Shown here: in pieces, positions 10,824 to 22,695 of the stretch
How positions within the stretch are numbered: position 1 is the stretch's first letter
Layout of the letters: each line of letters starts with the position of its first letter
Assembly: GCA_025526995.1 (NCBI GenBank)
Contig: JAHLKG010000004.1
Span: 1,054,001 to 1,118,000 of the forward strand
Direction of reading: 5' to 3'
Source: Powellomyces hirtus
Taxonomy: Eukaryota > Chytridiomycota > Chytridiomycetes > Spizellomycetales > Powellomycetaceae
Length of the DNA: 64,000 nt
The notes under the pieces: generated by a model
Databases searched by the model: none
What the model saw: the letters and a program-made list of their open reading frames with translations, nothing else
Told to the model about the DNA's origin: nothing
Translations under genes and position numbers: made by a program

Positions 10824-13717
10824 ATGTGGCTGATGTTGCTGCTGCTGTTGCTTTTGTTCTTGTCGTCGATGATGATGATGATCGTGTTCGTCATGTAATT
10901 GCAACAGTCGTGAATGGTCGGTCGGCAATATCAAGAGTGTTTCATCGTTTGCATAATTGGACGACTGCGGGGCGCTGGCTGCTTCGAGCAGTTCGTCGTC
11001 CAGGCCCAGTGTGGACGGGTCCAAGGTCTCCAAAAATGCCAGCACGGCCGCCTGTGGGGGGCAGAGGGTGAAAAAAGAAAATCAAAGGTTTCAGCAAAAC
11101 ACATTCCTGCCCACCGTCACACATCATTCCCCAAACACCCGCCCGCCACTGGTGTGGAAAAAAACATACAAGATTGGTAACACAGTACGCGTCCGCCCCA
11201 TCATCGTGCTGCTCCTCCCTCTCATGGTGATCACTGCTCCCCGCCGCATTCGCGACTCCAAAGGTTTTGATATACTTGATCGTACTAGCCAGTCGCGGGG
11301 GGTTGGTTCTGACCACGACATAGATCAGGAGGGGTAAAAGGGCATCGGCGTCCACTGCCGCCGACGACAATGTCGATGATGGTGGTGGTGGTGGTGGTGG
11401 TGGTTGCGATGATGTAGGGGTTGAGGGCAGAGAGGTGGGAGGCAGACGTGGGGACGAAGACGGTGTTGATGCTGATTCTGTTGTTGGCGAGAATTGTGGT
11501 GGTTGTGGGGGTGATTGGAAGAGGAGGTGCATCCGCGAAGCAAGCTTTTGGTGGCATGCGACGAGAGCAGCGAGTTTGCTCCGTGGCGTGGGCGCGCGTT
11601 CAGCCTTCAACAGCTCTATCGAACGAGAAAAGACCAAGCTCACATATCAGTACGCGTTTCTTTGCTTTCCTAACACGCACAAACACGGGTTCCAAACCCC
11701 CCCACTCCCCGGGTTACCTATTCCCGCCAGCTTGATCGTCTGCCGGAGCTCGTCCGGCGCACTGACAACAGGGAAGCCTAGGCTATCGAGGTCAAATCCC
11801 ACGGTCGCAAGGAGGGATACCTTGCGATGGACAATGAGATCCGCAATCTGCTCCTCATTCAAGATCGATACAAAGTACCTATTTTTCGTGTTGCACAGTC
11901 AGAACCCTCCCACACATTTCCCCACCCTCCAAATCCGAAGACTCACGTGGGGTATCCTCTCGCCAGCACATAACTATCCAATCCCTCCAAAACCTGTTCC
12001 ACCTGTTTCGTATCCGCACAGGTGTTTGTCAGTATCGCGGGTGACTCTTTCACCAGCGTCCTCACTCGATGCATGAACGCCGCATGGTACGCCGCAATCT
12101 CATCGCTCGACACGGGGGTCGTCGAGCTCGTCAGGGCCACGAGGTACCGATTGATTTCCGCCACCAGCGGTTGGCAGCGCGGGTCCCTCATCTGCGTCAT
12201 GAAGAGGACGTACTGCGGATCCGCGTCCAGCGCGGGGACTTTGGCGAGGTGGTGCTGGTGGTGCTGCTGTTGTGGTTGGGTTGTGCGGGGCAGTAACGTG
12301 GCAGCGGACGGGGATTTGCCAAACAGGGACGGGATCGCGCCGATTTGCGTCAACACGTTGGACGGGACAGACGTCAAGTCGAATCCGAGCGTCGGGAGCG
12401 AAATGAGGCTGGTGTTGTAGGTGGGTGGCGGCCGGGGTGGGGTGGGCGGCGGTTTGGAATCCATGGTTCGAACGGATTGAGACGGGCCGGCAATGTCTTC
12501 GTGCATGATGGCGCGTCGCATCAAGTGCACCTTGATGGCCGTTGACGCGTCGTCCATTAGGTGAACGTCCAGCGGCGTGTCTGACAGCAGCTCAATAGAT
12601 GGGTATTGGTCAACGGTGGTCGTTTCTACGTCAATCGTATCTAGATTTTACCAGAAATCACAAAAATTGCCAAGAACATGTCAATAACATTGCGGTTGAG
12701 GCCCTCTGAGCGGGGAGATCGAAGGTTCTTGATGCGCGATTACAGTCCCTACCCCACATCGAGAGCATCTCGCCCGCGCGCTTTCCCCGCAGCTCGCGTT
12801 CGGTGGGTCGGTCACCAATGATGATCAGACGTTGCCTGTGTGGGCAGGTCCCCAACAGTGTGTCAGCTCGCTTTTCCCGGACATCATCGCACTTGCTGAC
12901 GCGTACCCTTTGATCAGCGCTAATTCGCAATAAGAAGACGGAGAAAAAACGATGAGGACAGGCTGCGCTTCAATCACAGAACATTCGTTCAGTGGAAGGG
13001 TGTGCGCGGGGAGTGACCTTGCATCACATCCCAACCACAGTGTGCATGTACCATTCTCCCACTCGCCCTCTCCAGATCCGCAACGGTGCGGTCTGACGAA
13101 GCCCCCCACCTTCTCCCATCCCCCACCCACCCTCCACCCACTACATTACACCCACACAAAACTCACCTCGAATCCCACCCAACGACATCAACTGCATCTC
13201 ATTATCCGGGTTCCTAACAAACACTACAATCATCACAAACAACATCAGTTTTGCGCATCGTCCCCGCCCCTATTCTGCCTCGCCCCATCCCTACCATGGT
13301 GCTCAAAGAACGTACTAGACACATTCTCCGCTACGTGGACTAGCGACGACGCGAGCGGGAGGAAGAGGGATGCCTGCCCGGGGGGAAATGTAATGTCAAT
13401 ACGGGCACAAGATCCTTATTGTAACCCGCAACCGCTGTTCTCCCTCTCTCTCTCTCGCTCCGCACCTTTCCCGACCCCAACACGGCTCTAAATTCCCCAT
13501 TCTTCTCATCGCCTACATGGCCATGTCGTAACACCTGCAAGATGGAATGCGATTCGAGTTCCTTTGCTACATCGAGGTGCATGAATGGCGAGGATGCTGA
13601 GCGCGGGAGGGATGGGGGAAGGGCGGAGGGAATGACATTGCTGCTGCTGCTGGTGGGTGTGGGTATGGGTTGAGTGGTGTGGGTATCCGTTGGGTCGGGG
13701 CCCGACATCTGCGTCAA
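10581..13717 (-). CDS. VPS9-domain protein, Rab5-type guanine nucleotide exchange factor
   Basis: Nine exons: 13517-13717, 13295-13373, 13167-13223, 12907-12919, 12753-12835, 11947-12640, 11718-11878, 11170-11615, 10581-11051 (734 aa, frame checked). The VPS9 core is built from the last exons: the segment DALLPLLIYVVVRTNPPRLA, an acidic loop, then DAYCVTNLAAVLAFLETLD, which carries the family's Asp-Pro/Tyr-Thr-type exchange surface. N-terminal segments (HHVFVRNPDNEMQLMSLGG) recall the region preceding VPS9 in Rabex/VARP-like proteins. These proteins activate Rab5/Vps21 on early endosomes. No ankyrin repeats follow; the C-terminus is Gln/His-rich. Exon 1 may instead end at 13466 (also in phase). 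The 13-nt fourth exon is required to keep frame and is the least certain join. Confidence 0.78.
10792..10822. repeat. CTG/CAG repeat, coding poly-Gln
   Basis: Nearly pure CTG run on the plus strand, read as a run of about ten Gln near the C-terminus of the minus-strand VPS9 protein. Confidence 0.85.
11381..11404. repeat. (GGT)8 repeat inside the VPS9 gene
   Basis: Eight GGT units on the plus strand; on the coding strand they give a poly-Pro run within the linker before the VPS9 core. Confidence 0.85.
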
Positions 13718-14293
13718 TGTCGTTTTGGAGAGGTGTGGGTTTTTTGACGGTAAGACGCGCGGGGGATGGGGGATGTCATCACAGAAGCCTCATCACATGT
13801 GAGAATTAGTGCACATTTGACGGTGGCTTCTCAGATGGTTTTTCTCTGAATCCACAGAAAAGTGAAATATTTTATGTCTACTGAGCATGTTGCAAATGAC
13901 CGCTATACGATATATCCTTCAGACATTGACTGCATAGGAAGTTTCTGCCCTCATGATTCATGCCCTGTGTCGCCTCACACTATCAATCTATTATACATCC
14001 CCTTTCACACGTCAGACACCTGTCTCTTACGAGTTCCCAATCCCCAAACCGGGTCGGGTTCCGTGCCCTTTGGCCCGCGGGCTCTGCGCGTGACCGAGGT
14101 GCTGAAGCAGAGTCCCTCGTGCGCTTTGGCTACTTTTATCCCTTGATCTTTGCGGAAAAGCCGTTTCCCATGATATAGTGTCGTCCAGTGAGAGACCGTT
14201 TTGTCTCTTGAGCGACCGGGGGGCGGGATGTCCCGTGGGTTTCAGCCCGTCAATGATGGAAAGCCATTTCTCATCTCAACCCAGAGCACGGGC
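13718..14293. promoter_or_regulatory. Spacer upstream of the VPS9 gene
   Basis: 575 bases between the end of the DUF4604 gene and the VPS9 gene start. There is a GC-rich strip (GACGGTAAGACGCGCGGG) right upstream of the VPS9 start, then AT-richer sequence. No gene recognised. Confidence 0.45.
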
Positions 14294-15014
14294 TCAACCC
14301 TCCTCATCGCCAAACGATAGCAGTTTCTTGTTCTTAATTTTCTTCACGTCCTTAAGACTCTCCTTCTTCTTTCGATTCAGGTTGCGCCGCTTCTCTTCCG
14401 CTGCTGATGACAGGTGCGCCTTCTTGGCCTTTGGGCGGCGGAACTTGACTTTGCCGCCGTCATCGGCGTCTTCTGCTCCGCTGGTGTCCTCTGCCTCTTT
14501 GCCGCTTTCATTCCCGCTGTCCGCATCTGCGCCACGTTTTCTCCCATCGTCGGCGGGTTTGGCGTCTGAGCGAATAATCACAACAACAAAATGAGTGGGA
14601 AAACAAGTTTTGGTTTGAGTACCTAGAACAGATCCAGACCCACTCGACAAAATGCGTGCTGTTGCAACCTTACCTTCTCCTCGGAACCGCCGCACCTCCA
14701 TGTCGGTGATCCCCTTCTCGACCACAATCTGCGGCTTTTCGTCGTCCCGCTCCGGCACATCAGGCCCACTGTCGTTATCATTATCATCATCATCACTACC
14801 GCCCTCAAAATTCGGTATGGATCGATCTTTCCGCTGTCGTCCCGGCGGGTTCACTGCGCTCTGCAGCAACTTGAGAAAGTTGGGCGTCTCAGCTTGGAAT
14901 TGAAGGCTCTGCCTGGGGAAATGCAGAGATTGGTTTATCAAGCGGTGATGTGCGGATGCAGAGAGAGGGCGCGTTGGCTTACCGTGCGTTGAAGTTCATT
15001 TTTTTGTCCCCCAT
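14294..15014 (-). CDS. DUF4604 protein, KIAA1143-like
   Basis: Exons 14983-15014, 14674-14912, 14294-14565 (180 aa). The N-terminus joins as MGDKKMNFNAR then QSLQFQAETPNFLKLLQ, the 'bad-helix' start of the DUF4604/KIAA1143 family. The middle has EKPQIVVEKGITDMEVRRFR, matching the family's PQVVVL-type strand, and the C-terminus is highly basic, ending in IKNKKLLSFGDEEG (the family's LLSF-acidic end). The protein is mostly charged and probably disordered. No biochemical role is established; the family is nuclear-looking because of its Lys/Arg content, but that is inference. Confidence 0.85.
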
Positions 15015-15481
15015 TGTGGTGTTTCCAACTTTCAGGAGTAGGGTGAGTTCAAAGCTTGCCGTTTTTCCAAACGGGTACAAAATGAAGCAAGCAAACGACT
15101 GCGCAACGTTTTCCAACCAGGTGTGGGTGTGTCGATGTTTTGGAGATGCTGCTGTAGCGCTGTGAGAGGAGGAGCGGGCGGGTGCAGAGTGATTCTTTGA
15201 ATTGTATTGTCGACAAACCACAAACCTTATGACGTCCCGCTCAATCGCGCCGCGTTGAATTCACCCCCAGCACAAGAACGTGCACACAAGAAGGAATTCC
15301 CTAAACAAAAACTTATCTCTATCTCAACCCCCACAGCAAGTACACTAACGCACCTCCCACCCCAAACGCACAGACGAACCACTCTCATCTCCACCCACAG
15401 CAGCACGCGGGGGAGGGCGGGAGGGGCATGTCCACTACTCCATAGCTCCTATCACCAGCGGCGCATTCCTTACTTGATCTA
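15015..15481. promoter_or_regulatory. Divergent promoter region DUF4604 / DUF4246
   Basis: 467 bases between two start codons facing apart. It has a TGACGTC half-palindrome (CRE-like) near 15229 and CA-rich sequence before the DUF4246 start. No gene inside. Confidence 0.45.
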
Positions 15482-17744
15482 ATGGCCACGCATCACGGGC
15501 AGCCGAAACGCGAAGCCGCGCACGAGCTCTTTCTCTCCGACACGGTCAAATGGACGGTGAAGCAGGACGCTGCATGGCGGGAGCAGCTGTTTGATCGCGA
15601 CGGGTTCAAGAAGAGCCGCGCGATCGCCGCGGCTGCGGTGCCGGGGACGCCAATGTACATTGTCAATGCGGCATTGGCGGAACTGCAGCGGGAGGCGTAT
15701 TTGGCGAATCCGGGTGTGTTTGCGGATACGGATAGAGATGACAAACAAGCGAGCGAGGACACTGCGGGGGTCGTGCGGGTGGAAACCCCGCTGGTCGATG
15801 CAGGCTGGACGCCGTATGATGTGGATGAGCGGAGCTGCGTGAAATGTCTGGCGGCGCTGTTCCGCCACCCGGACGGGAAGACGCTGCGGGATACTGTAAT
15901 TCATCGGTGTCGGACGTGTGAGGAGGCGATGCGGGATTCGGAACATGCGACGGGGGACGAGATGCAGTATGAGTTGTGCGACGATGTAAGGACTCTCTCT
16001 CGTCACGCGCTTGTGGATGGTGTTCTTCAACCTTTTTATGTCTTTGTGCAAAGGTTCTAATTGTGTTGGTTTCGCCAGTGTTTTTTAGAACGCGCCACCA
16101 TCCACCCCACGGGCCACACTTTCCGCTCCTTCCCGATCCCCCTCACGCGCATCCTCGCGACCGTGTCCTCCCACTTTAGCTGTTCCCCCGACTCGCCGAC
16201 GCGCTCCGCCATCGCCTCCACCATCCTCACCGCCGACAACGCCGTCCCCCGCGCTCTGCGGACCGCCCTCGCCACGCACCTCGACGCCCTTGCCAGCCGG
16301 GACCAGAAGGAATTCCACCCGTACTCGGCGGGAAAAGTCCAGGACGTGATTCACCCGTCCTTGTTTCCGTTTGTCCATGGCGAGACGTTTGTCAAGGGCG
16401 ACGCAGTGGAGACGCAGGCTGGCCAACCCACGGCGGTGCAGCAGCAGCGGGAGTCAAAGTATCAGTGGATACCCGCGGAAGTAGACGTGGATGCTGCGGG
16501 CAACGCGGCGTTTGTCTCGTGTATTAATCAGATGGATCAGCCGGAACACGGTGAGCTGCATAAGACGCTGGCCTTGGTGTTGACGCAGTGTATACCGCTG
16601 TGGGAACGCTGTACGGCTCGGTCGTTGCGCAATCAACGATTACAGGTAAAGACGCTCCCGCTTGCACGGGTTTCACTACCCTACATTCCTCTTTTTTTTT
16701 CCACTCACATCCCTCCTCTCTCACGCACGCAAAAAGGTAGTCGTGAAAGCGGTCAACTACCTCCTCACCCCGGGCCAGACGCACGAAGGCCACTGGCAGC
16801 TCGAAGGCCTTCCGCACGACCACATTCTCGCCGCGGCGCACTACAACTACGGCTCGTCGGCCGAAATCCGCGATTTCGGCCTCTCGTTCCGTGTCCACCG
16901 CAATATCAACCACACTGCTGCAACCACCACCACCACCACCACCACCGTCAACGACGACGATCCCGCCGTCCAATGCTACTCGGAAGACTCCCTCAACGCC
17001 CTCGTCCGCACCGCCGCCGCCCACCATCTCGGCCCGCACTACGCCACCGACTGGGACGCGCAACTGCAACAGTCGTGCGTCAGCGCGCTCCTCGGCACGC
17101 ACCAACACTGTTCGGAACGGACGTACGAGCTCGGCACGGTGGGCACGCGCACGGGGCGGATTGTCGCGCTGCCCAACGCGCCGCACCTCCAGCACCGCAT
17201 CGCGGGCCTCAAGAACACGCATCGCCGCTTCTCGGACGCGGCCGCGATTCCGCTGACGATTGCCCGCCACTGCTCGCTCGCGTTTTTTTTGAGCGACCCG
17301 CACCACCGCGTCCTCTCGACCGCTGCCGTGCCGAACCAGTGTTGGGACCGCGTCAGGCCGGCGCTCGCGCGCGTGCTGGATACCCTCGCGAGGACGCTGT
17401 TGGGGCGCGACAAGAAGAATACGAATCAAACCACGTCGTCATCGTCGTCACCATCGTCACCGTCATCAACCCGCCGCCACCTCCCCGTGGAACTCGTTCT
17501 CAAGATCCTGGACTTAGCCAAATGGGGCATGACGATGCAAGAGGCCCGCACGCACCGGCTGTGTCTGACGCGCGAACGCAAGGAGTTTGTCGATCGTGTC
17601 AATGCCGATTGGGAAGATGCCAATGCACAACAGCACCATCAGCATCAGCATCAGCATGCGGCGGATCTGGACGAGAGTAGTGAGGGTGAGGGCGAGGAAG
17701 ACGAGTCGGAGGATGAGAGTGATGATGCGGGCCCGTGGGGGTGA
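15482..17744 (+). CDS. DUF4246 domain protein
   Basis: Exons 15482-15985, 16079-16645, 16737-17744 (692 aa); all joins are phase 0. Family signs: SKYQWIPAEVDVDAAG with FVSCINQ, then ALVLTQCIPLWERC, RLQVVVKAVNYLLTPGQ, and EGHWQLEGLPHDHILAAAHY, closing with a DPHHRVLSTAAVPNQ segment. These follow the fungal DUF4246 pattern in order. The H-W-Q-L-E-G motif places a His and a Glu close together as a possible metal site; whether the family is an oxygenase-like enzyme is unproven. The last 70 residues are Ser/Thr, His/Gln and acidic low-complexity. The upstream CxxC pairs (CVKCL, CRTCEE) could bind zinc. Function unknown. Confidence 0.85.
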
Positions 17745-19911
<2,167 letters not shown>

Positions 19912-21194
19912 AGTGGGAGCAGGGAGCAGTGTGTGCTGGCGAGTGGGGGGGAGGGAGGGAATGAGCAACAGCGGGGGTGAACAGGGGGTATGAGAGAGAG
20001 CAACCAACCGTTATGTATTGTGCATGGACGGGCAGTCTGTCTGTGTGAGTGAGTTTGTCTGAAAAGAAGGCAGGGCAATCTCGATGGGGATTGATTGATT
20101 GATTGAATCAGTTGAGAATCAAAAATATTTTCCTTCTTTCTTTCTTTCAGTCAATCAGTCAATCAGTCAGTCAGTCAGTCGCAGGGGATTAGATGTAGGC
20201 TTGAGCGTCGATTCAGGATGGGGAGAGAAAGAGATACAAGATATTAGATAGATAGATGATGTGACGCAGCACGCATCTGATTGGCTGACTGAATGACTCG
20301 CTCACTCACTCGATGAACTCTCTCCTTCTTTACTACATCCACATCCACTTTTCACATTCACATCCCCCTCATCATCATCCGGTTATGGATATGTCTTGTG
20401 ATGTCTTGTGGGGGCAGAGAGAGAGAGAGAGAGAAGAGAGCATGGTTGGACCTCGTACTACATGTAGTAGTATCATGAATGGATGAAAAGCGGTCGACCT
20501 CATTCTAGCACCACTGTCGTCGATTATGCAATGGGAACAAGTGTCAGAGGGAAGGGCTTGGGGTATACTTGATCTGGACACGCTTTATCCTTTCCGCAAT
20601 TGGGTGTATACTTTCAGCGTACCAGAGATTCTTGGTGAAGAGATGAAACTCTTTGATTCTCGCGTTTGTTATGACAGTGCACTTTTCCCTAGGGATTTCG
20701 CCAGATTGATGCGACGTCTGGACAAGATATGGTGGACAAGGCGCGAAAGCTTGACACCAAATTCAGCCATGGTAGCAAAACCTTACCGTCACCCTCTTCG
20801 TGCTCTCTTTGGTGCATGGCTGACGAGTGTTTGCACAAATGCACATTTAAGACAAGCCCACAGATACCTATATACGCTACTAAATATCTATTATAATCAA
20901 TAACTGTGGTGTTGAAACCTGACGGTACATGCATGCAGTTAATTTTGTGCAATCTAGTTTGCCGCTTGAACGGAAGCAAACGCGCCGAAAAAGATGAGCA
21001 CGCGAGCAAGTGAGAAATCAGCGGCCAACGCCACGACCGCCCAGCCCAAAGCCACCTGTCACAAGCCAACGAGCAAGAACTTCCCAAAAAACACCTCCGT
21101 GTCGCCTCACTCAACCCCGCCTGGCCGTTGCTCCCTCATCGTGAAAACCGTCTCATAGCACTCTCCCCAAAGTTTTTCCGTTGCCGAGCCCACC
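19912..21194. other. Long intergenic, DAHP synthase / MPO1 divergent promoters
   Basis: 1.28 kb with head-to-head genes. It contains simple repeats: GATTGATTGATT near 20090, GTCAGTCAATCAGTCAG near 20150-20180, GATA near 20245, and (GA)n near 20419. No coding frame with family character was found; an open frame at 20526-20903 looks random. Confidence 0.5.
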
Positions 21195-22413
21195 ATGACG
21201 TCCGTCTTTAGTTTCAAGGATCAGCTGCTTCAATATGGCCAATGTACGTCCAGCTGGCAAAGATGTGTGCCATCTTAAACCGTGATCTCACCTTGTTAAA
21301 CAATCTCAAATGTAGACCACAACAGTAAGATGTAAGTTGGACAGCCCCTCAGAACTCTCTGTCCGCCTGTCATGGCTTTGCTATTGTGCGATTCGAAACT
21401 CTCTGTCCGCCTGTCATGGCTTTGCGATTGTGCGATTCGAGATGCTCCCAACCTCCAACTTGACCGCTTATTGCATCAAACAATGCCTTTGTCAATGCAG
21501 AAACCAACTGGTGCACATTGTGTTCGTGCCCACCATTCTGTGGTCGGCGCAGGTCTGGGTATGTAAAGTCATGCGCATCGTCTTCCAGCCGGGCATCGTC
21601 ATCTAGCGTCTCCCCGCCGCTGATGCCCTCCTATCGCTCTGTCGACAACAGCTCACGCAGACGGGAGCCATCGCCGACTGGAGTCTGTCATATCTGTGGC
21701 CGTTGAACCTCGCTTTCATCCTCACTGTCATGTACAACGTCTACTACATCATTCTGGATCCTATTGCTGGGGTACGTCCCCGAGCTCCTGAAACACAACA
21801 ATGCAATTTGAGACCATGCTGACTGATGTTGGATACGGTTAGACCCTCTACGCCCCGGTTCTGTTTGGTCTGTGCCATTATGCAAACGTGTTTGCCGCCA
21901 AGGACCAAGTGTTTGGAGTGAGTTGTTCCTGGTTGGGACTGACGCGGCGCCTGTCATCCTGGTTTCTGTGGCTGATGCAGGTGGTGTTCGTTGCGTTAGT
22001 TGTCACCCCAGATGGCGGCTACGGCCATTCATCTCTCGAGCTGGATCATGCAATTTGGTATGTTGCAGACGCGAATGCTGGGTGTTTAGAGCTTGAAGTG
22101 GGGACGCCAGGTTAACATGTCTTTCCTGTTGCAGCTGGCCACGGGTTCGCAGAGGGCCGCGCCCCTGCTCTCCTCGACAATCTTCTGCAAGGTACGACGT
22201 GGCATTGCGCGTTTTACTGCTCTCAAGTCTTTTCGCACTAACATCGCCTGCCCACCCTTGTATCCAACAGCTCTGGTACTCGCCCCCTTCTTTGTCTGGA
22301 TCGAAGTTCTGTTCCGACTCGGCTACCGCCCACAACTGCGAAATGACCTGCAAAAGAGCGTCGACGACGCCATTGCGGTGTGGAGAAAGTCGAAAGGCAA
22401 GAAGGCGCAATAG
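21195..22413 (+). CDS. MPO1: MPO1-like (DUF962) 2-hydroxy fatty acid dioxygenase
   Basis: Eight exons: 21195-21243, 21316-21331, 21501-21558, 21652-21771, 21843-21917, 22012-22057, 22135-22191, 22271-22413 (187 aa). The spliced N-terminus reads FSFKDQLLQYGQ, YHNSK, INQLVHIVFVPTILWSAQVW; the C-terminal part carries LSSWIMQF and AGHGFAEGRAPALLDNL then APFFVWIEVLFRLGYRP. The order, including conserved His residues (YH, QLVH, HLSSW, GHGF), is that of the DUF962/Mpo1 family, ER membrane Fe(II) dioxygenases that remove one carbon from 2-hydroxy fatty acids during phytosphingosine breakdown. Several hydrophobic helices are visible. Exon 4 could start at 21607 instead (45 nt more, same frame). Exon 2 is only 16 nt. 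Confidence 0.9.
21352..21439. repeat. 44-bp tandem duplication in MPO1 intron 2
   Basis: Two adjacent copies, offset 44 bp, of a unit that contains CTCTGTCCGCCTGTCATGGC; they differ at about one position (GCTATTG versus GCGATTG). The duplication sits between the 16-nt exon 2 and exon 3. Confidence 0.93.
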
Positions 22414-22695
22414 AGTCTCGCGCCTGCCAAAAAGTTTGTGTTGTTTGTCTACTTTGTCTACCTAATGTTTCACATTCATACGGAATAATACCAAGTGCAA
22501 GTTTTGCGTACAATTCTAAAAGTCTATTGGTTGGGGTATTTGACTGAATGTCGTGAGATTGCGAGTACAAATGACCAGCATAGAGTGATCATAATATGCT
22601 CCAAATGTCGCAAATACGAGAAAGGAGGTGAGAAACAGAAACAACAGTGTATATATAAGAAGAGTGGGTGGGGTACGATGCTCCCTCGCTATCCC

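Noticed and set aside
13466..13516. Longer version of VPS9 exon 1 (donor at 13465)
   Set aside because: Also in phase and not excluded; the shorter exon was preferred because it joins LRHGH directly to ASLFLPLAS without an odd charged loop.
20526..20903. 125-codon open frame in the DAHP synthase/MPO1 interval
   Set aside because: No homology pattern, no codon bias like its neighbours, and no support from splice or start context.
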